From positions 68,344,288 to 68,408,287 of the forward strand of contig CM046006.1 in assembly GCA_025175895.1 (NCBI GenBank): a stretch of DNA of 64,000 nt. Reading direction: 5' to 3'. Source of the stretch: Wurfbainia villosa (lineage: Eukaryota > Streptophyta > Magnoliopsida > Zingiberales > Zingiberaceae). Under the pieces are notes generated by a model that made no database searches, was not told the origin of the DNA, and worked only from the letters and a program-made list of their open reading frames with translations. Positions 33,821 through 45,401 of the stretch are shown one piece after another (position 1 is the first letter of the stretch; every line of letters starts with the position of its first letter). The position numbers and the translations under genes are program-made.

Positions 33821-35492
33821 TCTATGATACTACACCCTTTCACAAACGCAGTCTGTACTGGATGGAGCAAATGGTTTGCGACCTCTTCCATTCTGCTTGC
33901 TAAGATTTTGGCAATTATCTTGTAGAAGACAGTGCAACATGAGATGGGTCTGAAGTCTTGCACCTTGCTAGCATGTGAGGATTTTGGGATTAGGGAAATC
34001 AGCGTGTGATTCCACGATTTCAGGAGATGCCCATTCACAAAGAACTCCATTACTGTTGCTGTGAGATCATGCTTGACTGTGCTCCATGAGTGTTTAAAGA
34101 ACTTTGAGTTGTATCCATTTGGGCCTGGGACTTTAAGGTCACCAATGCCAAATAAGGCCCCTTTAATTTCTTCTTCTGATGGTAGCCTGATTGGCTGAGA
34201 TTGTTGTGCTTCAGTTAGTAATTTGCCAAATTGCATGCATTCCCCTTGAAACTGAGTTCTATCCCCTTGCTCTCCTAATTGGCCCTGAAAATAAGCTAGA
34301 AATTCCTGAACCACCTCCTCCGTTGAGCTGGTGGGTTCACCATTGTTCTTCTCGATTGCTATTATCTCCCTCCTTTTGTTATTCCATTTTACCATGGCAT
34401 GAAAAAAGGAGGTATTCCTGTCTACCCCTCGGAGTATTCATGTTTTGCTTTCTGTAGGTAAAATAGGTATTCTGCCCTCTCAAGCAATTCAACTTTCTTT
34501 CTTATTGCCTGATAGTTATTATCCATATGTCCTTGTGCCAGCCCTTCCTGTTGCATTTCTTCCAATTGCTGACAGGACTACTTTACTTTCTCTTGAATGT
34601 GCTGATAATGAAGCCGGTTGAGCTGCCTAAGATCCGCTTTGAGGAGTGTGAGTTTTCTCCTAAGTCTGTATTGTGTCGTGCCTTCCATATTTCTGGAGTT
34701 AAAATTGTTCCATCCGTCTTCTACCAACTGTCTAAAATCAGGATGCGATGTCCACATATTGTAGAACTTAAACGGCTTAACTTTCTTCCTTATGTTTCCA
34801 ACCACAGATACAATACACGATGCATGGTCTGATATTGTCCCCAAAGCCTTAAATTCAGCATAACTGCTTTGATTCTGCTCCATCCATGGCTTGTTTACCA
34901 TTGCTTGATCAAGCTTGCATACTATGTGCCCGTTTGTCCATGTGTATTGGCATCCAATGGAGTGTAAATCTTCAATCTCTGCCTCAAGGGTGAAGTCTTG
35001 AAAGTCTGCTGTGGCATATGGTGTAACTGTCATTCCTCCTTTCTTATCCTTGGGTGATAGAGGTGAATTAAAATCCCCTAGGATTAACCATGGCATCTCC
35101 ATTTCTCTGGCAATCTGCAATAGTGTTGCCCACATTATTTTCCTGCTAACAATTGACAGCTGGCCATAGACAAAGGTAACTGCATATGTCGACCCTGTGA
35201 TTTTACACTTGATAATAGTTTGTATCAGTTGTTCTTCCCATATCTGAATGCTTAGGTTGACAAGTTGCGGGTCCCATATGGGCAACATTCTGCTTCTGGA
35301 GGAGTTGAACAGCTGCTGCTCTGTGTCCCATCTCTGAAATCTCTTGCCTTTCATTGTTTGGTAGTACTCATGAGTTAATTTCATCTCTAGTACACCTAGC
35401 ACACTGATTTGCTACTTCAGAAGGAGGTCTGCCACCACCTTCTGTTTGAGGCCTTTGTTTAGGCCTCTGATGTTCCATGATCCAATCTTCAT
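33821..35492 (-). pseudogene. LINE ORF2, endonuclease and start of reverse transcriptase
   Basis: The likely ATG is at 35492 (KIGSWNIRGLNKG, the AP-endonuclease-like start). An in-frame stop follows within 40 codons, near 35410. The 34578-35402 frame carries the endonuclease blocks WLILGDFNSP (metal-binding Asp/Asn), YTWTNG, a K-L-D-Q-A variant of the usual K-L-D-R-A motif, and SDHA (the terminal Asp-His pair). After a frame change the 33661-34395 frame shows the RT finger region (LKSWNHTLISLIPK, FRPISCC, ILASRM, VQTAFVKG). The RT is cut at 33820 by the gypsy element. Cleavage of target DNA and target-primed reverse transcription would be its roles if intact. Confidence 0.85.
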
Positions 35493-37291
35493 GTTTGTGC
35501 AGCCGGCTTTCGCCGTCTAGAAGTATCAGTTGTTCCCCTCCTTTCATTTGTCTGTCCCTTGTTTGAGTTTCTCCCATTCTCGGTTGTTTCATCCTCCTTA
35601 TTTTGCCTTGGGGCATTTTAGTGCTCTTCTGTTCCAGCTGGTCTTGAGCCATCATTTTTTATCAGTGATCCTCCCTTGCACCATCTTGCAGTCGGTAAGG
35701 CTAGTATGATTCGTGGGAGTATTTCTGCAGTCATCTCCCGGGTTGTTGTGTCTTCATTGCTCTTTCTTTTATCAACCTTCCTTTTGAGCTCTTGTGTCCT
35801 CCTATTGGATGTTCCATCCTGCTTCTCCTGGGGAGTTCCTTCTTGGTTACCCTTGTTTTCTTTCACCCTCCTAGTGCTTTGTCTGGTACTTCTCTAATTT
35901 GCATTTGTATACAGTGTATCAAACTGGTTTAGATGTTGACCATTCTGGGTGTCTGTTGCACCTGCCCTTCCCAATTCAGGTTGTGCTTGTTCCTCATGTT
36001 GTTGTTCTTGTTGGCCAACTTTCTCATTGTTGTGGCTAATTCCTTTTCCTTGTATGACTAAGTGTTGTCCAGGTCCCAACTCCTCAGATATTTCAATCCT
36101 CTGCGATGTACCAGTTGTGTGCCATTGCGTGCCATCTTTCGTGTTGGCTCCACTTGTGTTATCTCTAGTCTTTCCTGTGGTTTTGTCACGTGTGCCTATC
36201 CCTGTTGTTACTATCCCTGTAGTCCCTTTCTCTTGTTGTTGCTGCCCATTCCTATCTTCTCTTTGGTTCCTTTCCTGTCTTTGCATTTGCCTTGTCAGTA
36301 CTGGTGTTAAGGTCAGTGGCCCATTCTCATGTTGTCCCCCATGTTTTGTTACTATCTGAAGTCCAACCTGAGCATTTCCCATCCTTTTATGTGGTGAATC
36401 AGCAATTTCAGAATTATGCCCTTGCGTGCCAGTTTGCATGCTAGTCCCCATATCTTCCTTGCCACTTTTTCCTGGTGTGGTTGCATAAGGGATCACCTAT
36501 GGATCTGAATGTTCCTCAGTTACTTCTATCTATTCTTCTTGTGTCTGATCATCCCCATCTTCCCATATGCAAGCTGCACAGTGTTGTTTATGTTGGTCTG
36601 ATAACCCCTAGTTGCATATCCTACGATCACATGTCGTATCAGGGATATTAGGAGTGTCCTGTCCTTGGCTCCTTTTCCTTTGATTCAATTTCACCTGCTG
36701 CCACTGTTTTCACTGTTGCCTATTGCTTCCCTCATGAATTCCTTTCTCTTCCCCTTTTGTTTCCTGCATGAACGAGCCACTGCGTGCCATTTTTGATGCT
36801 TCTTGCATTGCATGATTTTGTTCCTTTCTGCATGTCTTCTCTACCCCTGGTTATATATCCCTTCTTTTACCTTGGGTTTGCACATCTGTGTTGTCCCTCA
36901 GCTCCTTCATATGAAGGTTTGTTTCCTATGTCTCTACTACCCCAGCCTTTTGTGATCTGACAGTGGTGCGGCCATGTACATGCATGCCAGTTTTTGTGCC
37001 AGTTTCCACTGTTGCTCTCGGGTTATTGCTTGCTCCTGTTTGATAATTCTCCTCCCTCTGGTTTGACTGCTCATTTAGTGTTTTCCAACCCTGTTGTGTT
37101 AGCTCCTTCTTATTATTGTTTCCTCTGGCACTACCTTGTGTGCAGTAAGTACGTTGTACCACTTGCTTGTCGACAGTGTGGCCTTTCTAATTTCCCTGCC
37201 TTTCCTGATTTCCTTGGCTTCCTTGGTTTCCCTGACTCCCCAGCCTCCCTTGTAAATCTTCCCTTTCCAGCGTTGATTGTATTTGCTCATG
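35493..37291 (-). pseudogene. LINE ORF1 C-terminal low-complexity tail and inter-ORF region, frameshifted
   Basis: Open frames at 36926-37162, 35894-36496 and 35618-35866 encode Gln/Thr/Gly/Asn-rich, hydrophilic sequence without a recognised domain. They lie in different frames, consistent with a single long disordered ORF1 tail broken by indels. The opposite-strand ORFs here are Ser/Leu/Cys-rich shadows of this composition. Confidence 0.55.
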
Positions 37292-38365
37292 CTATTGTTT
37301 CTTCCTTTTGCCACTATATTTCCACCCTCTTGTTGTGTCTACTATGATAGATTCCCATCCCTGTTCCTCCCCTGGTGTGTTTCCCCGTGTGTTGTTTCCC
37401 ATGCCAGTTCCCCCTCCAGTTTCCTTTCCATTGCTCATATTGTTCACCTCTGCCATGTATGTTACCATTTGGTATCCTGTTGTATCAGTGATTGTTGTTA
37501 GTGGTACTTGTCGACATCCGTTGGTTGTGCAGTCCTCCTGGTAGTGTCCCAGTTGTTTGCAGTAGTTACAGAGTTTCAGGTTTGATTTAAATTTGACCTC
37601 CAAATCTATGGCTGTACCATCCAGGAGGGTAACAGCAATGGTTGCTGATAGTTCCTTGGAGATGTCCACCTCTACTAGCACTCTTGCATAGTTAACCCGT
37701 TCCCTCACCTTGGTGTATCTGTCAGTGTACAACGGCGTGCCAATTTGGGAGACACCCTTGCTTAAGCCTGTGGTGGACCAACAATCCAATGGCAAGCCAT
37801 GGATTTGCATCCACATAGGGATGTGAGAATGGATTTCCTCCCTGAAGGAGAAGCATACCGACAATATCTTGAGGTATAGTGGGCTCCCATATGCAATGTA
37901 TGGCCCTTCTGTCAGGATAGCATCTCTCACTTCTTTGCTTGTGAATTTAAATACCATCCATAATGAGTTGTATGTGAGGAGCTTGTGTGGTGCCTTCCAT
38001 TTTGCTGTGATTTCTTTCAGCGCCCTCCATCCCGGAAACCTGCCTAAGAACCTGTCGATTAGGCAGAACCCTACTGTCTCCTCCACTGCTTCAAGGTCCT
38101 CCACGTCCAATTTTTCACGCCCTTCTTGTTTCTGGAAGTGTCGCAGGGCAGTATCTACAGTGCATACTCTGTTCTTCTTGAAGAGGTCAACCCATGCTCC
38201 TGTCTTCTGGGTTTGTAGTTGGGGCACCTTTGGTGTTTCCCGTTCTTCCCCTCCTTTTTCTGTCATAGTAAGGTTCGGTTTATTCCCATGTTGAGAGGTT
38301 TCCATCTCCTTCGTCGGCACAGCTTCAGCTGGTGGTTCAGTGTTTGGCCGTTGAAGCTTCGCCAT
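37292..38365 (-). CDS. LINE ORF1 protein (DUF4283-like domain and CCHC zinc knuckle)
   Basis: This is a 357-codon frame from ATG 38365. Residues about 55-215 resemble the DUF4283 region of plant LINE ORF1 and related zinc knuckle proteins (WVDLFKKN, FKFTSKEVRDAILTEGPY, MWMQIHGLPLDCWS). A CCHC knuckle, CNYCKQLGHYQEDC, follows at about 270-283. The protein would bind LINE RNA to form the ribonucleoprotein used in transposition. The stop at 37292 is probably premature, because a Gln/Thr-rich tail continues in other frames. Family assignment is by motif recognition. Confidence 0.78.
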   Translation of the reverse strand: MAKLQRPNTEPPAEAVPTKEMETSQHGNKPNLTMTEKGGEERETPKVPQLQTQKTGAWVDLFKKNRVCTVDTALRHFQKQEGREKLDVEDLEAVEETVGFCLIDRFLGRFPGWRALKEITAKWKAPHKLLTYNSLWMVFKFTSKEVRDAILTEGPYIAYGSPLYLKILSVCFSFREEIHSHIPMWMQIHGLPLDCWSTTGLSKGVSQIGTPLYTDRYTKVRERVNYARVLVEVDISKELSATIAVTLLDGTAIDLEVKFKSNLKLCNYCKQLGHYQEDCTTNGCRQVPLTTITDTTGYQMVTYMAEVNNMSNGKETGGGTGMGNNTRGNTPGEEQGWESIIVDTTRGWKYSGKRKKQ

Positions 38366-38450
38366 ATTTCCCTCTGAGGTTCCTGCTGTGTCAAGGCGTA
38401 AGACTTTCCATCCTCATCGGGCATTTCTCCCACCTCCTCTCATATCTGGT

Positions 38451-39185
38451 GCCCTAAGTTAAACGGGTTATCGGGCTAGGAGAATAACTTAAGTTAAACG
38501 GGTTGTTGGGTTCGGAGAGATTTATGTTTTGTGGTCCCGGGCGCATCTTCGGTGGATTCCGAACCCGACAATTTGAATGCAGCGACAACGTTCTCTTTGT
38601 CTCTTCGGTCACTATGCAAGACCGGATGGTACAGATGCCTGCTCCCCACCTACCAACTGTCCTTGCCTTTCTTCTTCATCCCGCTACTGGTGAGACCCTA
38701 GTTTGCTGATTTCTAGAGTGTCTTGTGCTAGCTTCCTCACTAGCTTCCTCGCTGGCTTTACGTTCCTCTGCGCCAATCTCCTATTGTCATGCCATCTTCT
38801 CAGTTCGTCTGGCGCTTTGTGCTTGGTGCCGCTTACTCCTCAACCTTTGGCTGCTAGCTCTCCTTCCCTGCATACATAACCTTCATTATGCTCACATACC
38901 TTTGCGTTATCTCTCATCAGGTCCTCTCCTCGTTACAGCACGTAGGTTGCAATTTGTTAGTCACGATCTGCAACTTCCGCCGTTCTCAAAAACACTCCGT
39001 GGCTTGCCATTCGCTCACGTTGGTCAACTTCTGGAGACTGCACTGACTTCTTCGTGCTCCGGGGAAGAGTTCACGACCCTCCTAAACGCCCTCCACCATC
39101 GGGTCTGTAGGAAATCTAGAGAGAAGGCAGAGCTTCTCTCTCTAGTGACTGAGAGCTCTTTCAACCTACCTCTTTTATTCGATTA
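38451..39185. other. Unassigned block between LINE and copia LTR
   Basis: It is moderately GC-rich sequence with a short direct repeat, TAAGTTAAACGGGTT, at about 38455 and 38492. A plus-strand ORF of 153 codons (38725-39186) has no domain I recognise. The block may be the diverged 3' end of the neighbouring copia LTR or an unrelated fragment. Confidence 0.4.
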
Positions 39186-41941
39186 GCCACAGAATAGATG
39201 ATGTACGGATCGCCGGTTTTTGTATTTATCTTCGGGGTCCAAGTAAATTAGCCACATACAATTACATACATCATACAAAGAAATAAAAGGAAACCAAAAT
39301 AAGAATTATACCTCTTGTTTACCTCAAGGTCTTCTATCGTATGTCCTATCCTCCTCTTGGACATTGTGTGGGCAACGATCCTCCAAGAGATGAAGCCTCC
39401 TAGATCACGTATCTTCCTTTCCTTGTTCGCTCCGAACAAAGGAAGATAATAAGCTCCCTTCTTCTCCTATCTAGTTCCGGACACGATCCCTTTGGAGAAA
39501 GATCAAGCCACCTTCTCCTCTTTGTTTTTGCCGCCGGCCACCAAGGAGAGGGAGAAGGAATAATGGGTGCTGGCCAAGAGCTCTAAAGGAAGAACCTTCA
39601 CCCTTGTTGCCGTCGGCCAAGGAGAAGAATAGGAGGAGGTATGAGAGCCGACCAAAGCAAGGAGGAAGAAGATGGGCGCCGACTACACCTTAGGAAGAGA
39701 AGGAAACAAACTCTAATCCTTCCAACTTGTTGCCACCAAAGCCCTTTCCCAAACCCTAGCCGCCCAAGCCAAAAACCCTAATCTCCAAGTATATTACACG
39801 CCCAAGCCCTTAGCCCTCCTTTTATAGAGCTAGGCTTAAGCCTCCTTTCAATCTCCACCATCGGATCTAGGCTTCATGAGGGTTTTAATAGGCTACAATA
39901 GGGACCATGAGGAGGAGTTGGATCTTGGCCACCCAATGGATCTGGCCCACCTAAAATCCAATCCATTAATGATAATCCATTCCACTAGAAGATTATCATT
40001 GATCTACCTCACCAACCCCCATAAATAAATATGGGCTCCATATATTAATTGTACAAATATCTCCCCGTATTTAATGTTAGGGCAATCTCTTGCCACGATT
40101 AGGTTTTGATGTGTGTGGCAAAGGGTTTAAGTTAGTTTGTTATGATGATTTGATATGTGTGTTGAAGTCGTGCAGAACTTAGTAATTCGCACATGGAGCC
40201 GTGGCGAGTTTCACATCTCATGACTCGGTCCTTGAGTCGGTGAAGGATTGCTTTTCGGAAGCCGTGCGCTTGGAGCATCCGAGGGACCGCCGGACGAGAA
40301 GCTTGGAGTGAAGTTGGAGGAAGTAGACTTCGAGGCAAGAGACGCGAAGGAGCATTGCAGAGCCGTGCGCCTGATGCTGCCAAGGGACGTGGCCGCGAAC
40401 GAAGAGAACTTCGAAGGCGAGGGACTCCGAGGGATGAGAGTGAGCGATTGTAACCCAGGAAGGGTAGCTCTTAGGTGAAACTTGGCCATTTGGCCAAGTG
40501 TCGGATGGTTTTTCCCGACACCAGTCGACTGCCATGTCATGGCAGTCAATGCGCTCTAAGGTTGATGGTTCGATCGGGTATAAGACCGATTTAGTGCTTG
40601 GCGGTTGATCGCCATGGTCCGGCAATGATCGATGCGCGCATGCGGGCTCAGAATGGAGTCGACTCCATTGAGCACTCGACTGATCGAGCATCAGTTGACT
40701 GATGGTAGGATCAGTCGACTGATGCCAATACCGTTGGATGGAATCCAACGTGGAAAGCGGCCGTTATTGGGCAACGGCTACAGGATCAGTCGACAGATCC
40801 TGTGTCAACGGGAAGAAACCCTCTTCCTCTATAAAAAGGAAGGGGGTGGGGCTTTGGGAGCCTAATGCTCATGCTCTAATACTCTCCCAAAGTTCCCTAA
40901 AGCTTTCCATCCTCTTACTCAAGCTTATTTCCATTATATTTGTAAGAGGAGTGTTTTTGTTTAAAGATGTTACCTCCACCTAGCTTTGTGCAAAGGAGAG
41001 ATCTAGTGGATAGATTGGAGGAGTGATTCACCTTGGATGAATCGGACCGTGGATTAGCGGCGTAGCCGTGAACCATGTTACATCTCGTGTTTGTATTGCT
41101 TGTCTATCTTTTGTGTTGTCTTTATTTGTATTTGTATATTCCGCTTGCGCTAACGCTTTGTAGACGAGAGAATTCCGACATCCATCGTAAGAGGGCTATT
41201 CACCCCCCTCTAGCCGGCCAATCGACCCCCCTACATTTAAGATATCGAATGTCCGTCAATTAATTAATTTACTAATAATTAATTAATCAACATCTAACTC
41301 CATGAGTAGTACCACTCAACCTTATCATCATGCTGGACCAAGTCCACCTGCAGGGTTTACATGATGAACCTTATGAGCTCCTTAAGGGGACATCATCATC
41401 CTAATATATAGGACACGGTTTCCTCCTATAATCAACGACACACCATGTAAATAATATCATTTCCCAACTTACCGAGCCTGTCAATTTAATCTATAAATCT
41501 CGCCTATTGGTAAATCAAAGAAATAAATACTAAGTACATGTGCCCGTTATTATATCGAGATTAAGAACATGTACACAATAATATCCGAGGTCCGATTCAA
41601 TTATGTAGTTAGCAATAAATTGAATCACCTCTAAGTCGGTCCTGCTCAATACATACAAAGTGTACTAGTGTAATTTTATGGTCAAGACAAACCAATATCA
41701 AATTACACTACAACCATACCAATGGTTTGTCCAAAACCATTTCGGTTGTGAGCCCTTACTTATACTCTACAAGGAACTGATAACATGATCTCCCGTGTGA
41801 CACTACACACCATGTTATCTACAATGTAATCTATCAAACAATATGCATAACCATAAATATGCAAACAATGATCATGTGATTTTTATTTCAAAAATAAAGA
41901 TGTTCATACAAAAGATAGACTTTTCAGTAAACATCCCAACA
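39186..41941 (-). mobile_element. Ty1/copia LTR, second copy, inverted relative to 2011-4071
   Basis: Minus-strand reading starts TGTTGGGATGTTTACTG at 41941 and follows the 2011-4071 LTR through the region equivalent to about 3850. It then loses similarity near 39186, so the 3' end is truncated or diverged. A plus-strand solo Sirevirus LTR sits inside (40075-41235). It abuts the Sirevirus C internal sequence at 41942, so it most likely inserted into that element. The left-hand TSD cannot be found. Confidence 0.8.
40075..41235 (+). mobile_element. Solo Sirevirus LTR in plus orientation (1161 bp)
   Basis: It is flanked by TTTAA (40070-40074 and 41236-41240). It begins TGTTAGGGCAATC and ends CCCCCTACA, with the conserved G-run motif in reverse at 41195-41214. 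A TATA-like CTATAAAAAGG is at about 40829, and CAGTCGACTG-type palindromes lie at 40520-40800. It is the only Sirevirus LTR here in plus orientation and is closest to the LTRs of Sirevirus A. Confidence 0.88.
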
Positions 41942-42083
41942 ATTGACACATCCTAAAAACTTTTAGGATTATAATTTAAATCTATTTTCAAGGTATCCAT
42001 AACCTTGAAAATTACCTAAGTGCCACCTTTACCATGGTTAGGTTAACTACCCATCCATTTAAAGTTGGCACACCTAAAACCAT

Positions 42084-43777
42084 CTAGCATGAATCGATCA
42101 CTCTCTTAGGAACCCAAAATCTATTTGAGCTCCTTGGGTTAATTAGGTATTCCTTAGGGATAACCTCCCTAGATACCCTCCTAATGACCCTCCTAGACTT
42201 TGAAGCCTTGGTCATGCTAGTCTTGCCTACGTTAAATCTAGGGGTGACTCCCCTTGTAACCTTCTTAGTGGCTTCCCTAGGTTTCTTCGAAACCCTAGCC
42301 ACAAGGCACACACCTTGGTCAACCTTAGGAATGACTTCCCTATTGACCTTGGTTTTCCTAAACCTAGTTTGAGTTCCATAATCAAATGGAACATTGTGAT
42401 GGGTCTTTTTGGGCTTAAGCTTGCCCTTGGATGGTTCTTGTTTCCTAGGTCTTTGACTTTAATTTCTAGACCCTAGGCTTTGACTATTTGACCATTTAAA
42501 TTGATTTTGTATATTTCTAGGGGTCTTCTCTAATTTTTCAAGTCTTGGCCTCAAGACTTGATTTTCCAACTCTAATTACCCAATTTTTGATTTTTCATTT
42601 GGTCTTTGGGCATATTACCATTTCCTCTAGGCATATGCCTACCCTTCTTAGGGTTAATGCCTAAATGGTTTTCTATTTTCCTAATGCTTTCCTTAGGAAG
42701 AGTTTTTCTAGGGACATTAATCTCAAATTTCTCCTTATTTGAAATGTTTACACTCTTTGCACCTAGACAAAAATATTTGTTATTTCTAGCATGCTTTTCA
42801 TGAGTAATAGCAACAAAATTCCTAGCATGCTTTTGCCTATTAATTAAAGAAAGTGCATTATTAGGATATACCTTAGGGTTTGCCTTAGCTCCCCCTACAT
42901 TGTTGACTCCTTCTTTGACCTTCTTGCTCCCCCTAAGGCATTGACTCCTATAATGCCCCTTTTGATGGCATTTGAAGCAAATGACATGCTCCTTGATCTT
43001 TTGCATTGAGGCACCGGTCTCCTTGACTTTTGGCACAGGAGAAGTCTTCTTTACTCTTTTTGGGCACTTACTCTTATAGTGCCCGGATTCCCTACACTCA
43101 AAGCATATTATATGATTTTTATTTATAATCGACATGCTTGAGTTACCTAGGGTGGTGGTAGGTGCCGGAGTTTGAGCTTCTTCATCTTCACCGTATGTGG
43201 AAGGCTCTTCTTGATGCTCTGGAGTAGAAGGTCTAATCTCCTCCTCCTCAATCCTAGAGGTGGAGGTTTCTTCCACCTCTTCTTTCTTTTCCACCGATCC
43301 GAATGTTGACTCCTCTTCAACTTCCGAATCCTCACTTGCTTGTGAGGATGATGTGCTTGCTTCCTCAGTCTCCTCCGATTGAGCCGATGATCACTCTTCT
43401 TTTTCTTCTTCTTCTTGGACCGGTTCGGGATTTTCATGAAGCTTGGCCAAATCACTCCAAAGCTCCTTGACATCTATGTAATTACCTAACATACACACAA
43501 TGTCGTTAGGAATCAAATCAACCAAGAATTTTATTACCTTTGTGTTTTTCTCGAATCTTTGGAGTTGTTCCTCACTCCATCTCTTCCTCTTGAGGAATCC
43601 TCCCTTTGGTCATCTTGGATATTCAAATCCTTCCATCAAAATGGACCATTCTTCAAAGTCCCTCATCATGATGAAGTCTTCAATTCTTCTCTTACATGAA
43701 TTGAAGCCTTCTCGTTCATATAGTGCATATGGGATCGGCATGTTGATGTCCCATCCTAGTTTTTCTTGAAACTCCAT
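42084..43777 (-). pseudogene. gag: Sirevirus C gag
   Basis: It is homologous to the gag of Sirevirus B over its full length, starting at ATG 43777 (MEFQEKLGWDINMPIPY). Defects include TGA near 43610 (after GFEYPR), a stop near 43390 in the acidic linker, and further breaks after the coiled-coil region (about 42480-42570). The intact frame 42572-43294 encodes both zinc knuckles, CFECRESGHYKSKC and CFKCHQKGHYRSQC, each with the His that copy B has lost in its first knuckle. The C-terminal piece (42084-42311) ends in NRFWVPKRVIDS like copy B. Confidence 0.85.
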
Positions 43778-43844
43778 TTTCTTCCTCTAGCGGTTTTGCT
43801 CCCGGCAGTTAGTCTGTAGAAGAGCTACGGGTTCTTATACCAAT

Positions 43845-45401
43845 TGTTAGGAACATTGCGCCCGCTAGAGGGGGGGGTGAATAGCGTCGTTCAATGCTTG
43901 ATGGATTACGATCGTGTTCGTCTCTAAAAGTCATGTTAGCGCAACGGAATATATAGCAATAACAAAATAAGACAAACACAATTCACAACACAAAATATAA
44001 CGTGGTTCGGAATCGAATGGTTCATACTCCACGGATAGGGCTCTAAAAGCCCTAGCAATGCAAACATGCACTACTAATCACAAATACTCCTTCTCGGAAC
44101 AATCCGGAGGCGGAGAAATCTCGTACAATAGTTCTTATAACAATAAGAAACAATAAACAAGCAAATACAAATGAAAACACAAAGACAATGTAAAGAAAAC
44201 TTTACAACTATTGCTTTGGATGCTTGCTTGTTGATTGCCTTGGACTAACCTTGAAGACCCTGATTTGCAATAGCAAATCGCTCCAAATCGTCCAAGAAAA
44301 TCAGTGCCAAATCCCTCCTCCACGAGCTCCATTTAAAGTTGTTGCCTGGGCTGGATTTCACCTATCAGTCGACTGGTGTCACTGTTGTCGTGAGTCAATG
44401 GCTAGATCCACGCTGGAAAAATTCAACGGATACATCATCAGTCGACTGACCTTACACATCAGTCGACTGATGTCTCAATCAGTCGAGTGGTCGATGCGAT
44501 CACTTGACTGGAGAACCTTCTGTGCCCGAAATCCCGGCTACCAATTGACTGATCACCAGATCAGTCGACTACTCAGGCCAGCAGTCGACTACCCACCTCT
44601 GGTAGTCGACTGCCAGGGCACTTCCTGTAATCAAACCTTAGTTGAATCACACCAGTCGACTGCCCATAGGTCTCAGTCGACTGATACACCTTAAATATGA
44701 GGTTTTACCCCAAGTATGGTGTCCCCATACTTGTTAGACCACCTGTAGCCTAGACCTAAGCCTTCTAGCCACCTCCGTTAGCCTCGCGCCTATCGGATCC
44801 CTCCAAGTCATCCATAACTTATTCATCCATACTCTAGCCTTCAAGTACTTCCATTGGCTATTATCATGCTAACGGTGTCTACACCGCTAAGGCACATTGG
44901 ACTTACGCTGCCAAGACTCCTGCTTGGACTTTACGCCGCCAACCATTGGACTTATGCTGCCAAGACTCCCGCTTGGACTTTATGCTGCCAATATTCCCCT
45001 TGGACTTTCCAAATGCCAAGACTCAAGCTTGGACTTTCCCCTGCCAACCCATGTTGGACTTTCCATGCCAAGACCCATGCTTGGACTTTCCTTTGCCAAC
45101 CCATGTTGGACTTTCCATGCTATGACCCATGCTTGGACTTTCCTTTGCCAACCCATGTTGAACTTTCCCTTGCCAAGACCCATGCTTGGACTTTACATGC
45201 CAAGTACTCAAGACTTGGACTTTTCCCATGACAATGGTTAAACCATCGTCAAACATCAAATACTAACCCAAGTCAATTGCATCGGCAATCTCCTCAACAC
45301 ATGTCAGACATCAATGTCATACATCCATGTCAAACATCAAAACACTTACTCAAGTCAAACTCGAGTCCAGTCAATTGTGACCTGGGCCGATTGCACCAAT
45401 A
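43845..45401 (-). repeat. 5' LTR of Sirevirus C
   Basis: The minus strand runs from TATTGGTGC (TG altered to TA) at 45401 to CCTAACA at 43845. The G-run motif is at 43864-43884, the palindrome cluster at 44365-44690 and the CCAAG/CTTGG minisatellite at 44890-45225. ORFs over the minisatellite are artefacts. Confidence 0.85.

Larger units (their letters stand above)
33816..38450 (-). mobile_element. LINE (non-LTR retrotransposon), 5' part
   Basis: From right to left it contains ORF1 (zinc knuckle protein), a long Gln/Thr-rich stretch, ORF2 endonuclease and the beginning of RT. The RT resumes at 597 and leaves the window. The 5' end near 38450 is approximate because no TSD can be assigned from this side. 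It is the oldest layer of the left-hand nest. Confidence 0.83.
41942..45401 (-). mobile_element. Sirevirus C, truncated gag-only element (5' LTR and gag)
   Basis: The 5' LTR lies at 43845-45401, a decayed PBS at 43830-43842, gag at 42084-43777, and internal sequence continues to 41942, where it is cut by the copia LTR. The equivalent point in Sirevirus B is 10429. The 3' half, including the 3' LTR and PPT, is missing. The right border (CACCAATA) abuts copia integrase sequence at 45402, so it inserted into the copia pol. Confidence 0.83.

Noticed and set aside
35676..38294. Plus-strand ORFs rich in Ser, Leu, Cys and Pro
   Set aside because: They are opposite-strand shadows of LINE ORF1 and its Gln/Thr-rich tail.
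2011..41941. The inverted pair 2011-4071 and 39186-41941 as ends of one giant inverted-repeat element
   Set aside because: The left copy has its own perfect TSD (AAGAT) inside the gypsy LTR, and the intervening sequence is a stack of independent insertions, so they are two separate copia LTRs.
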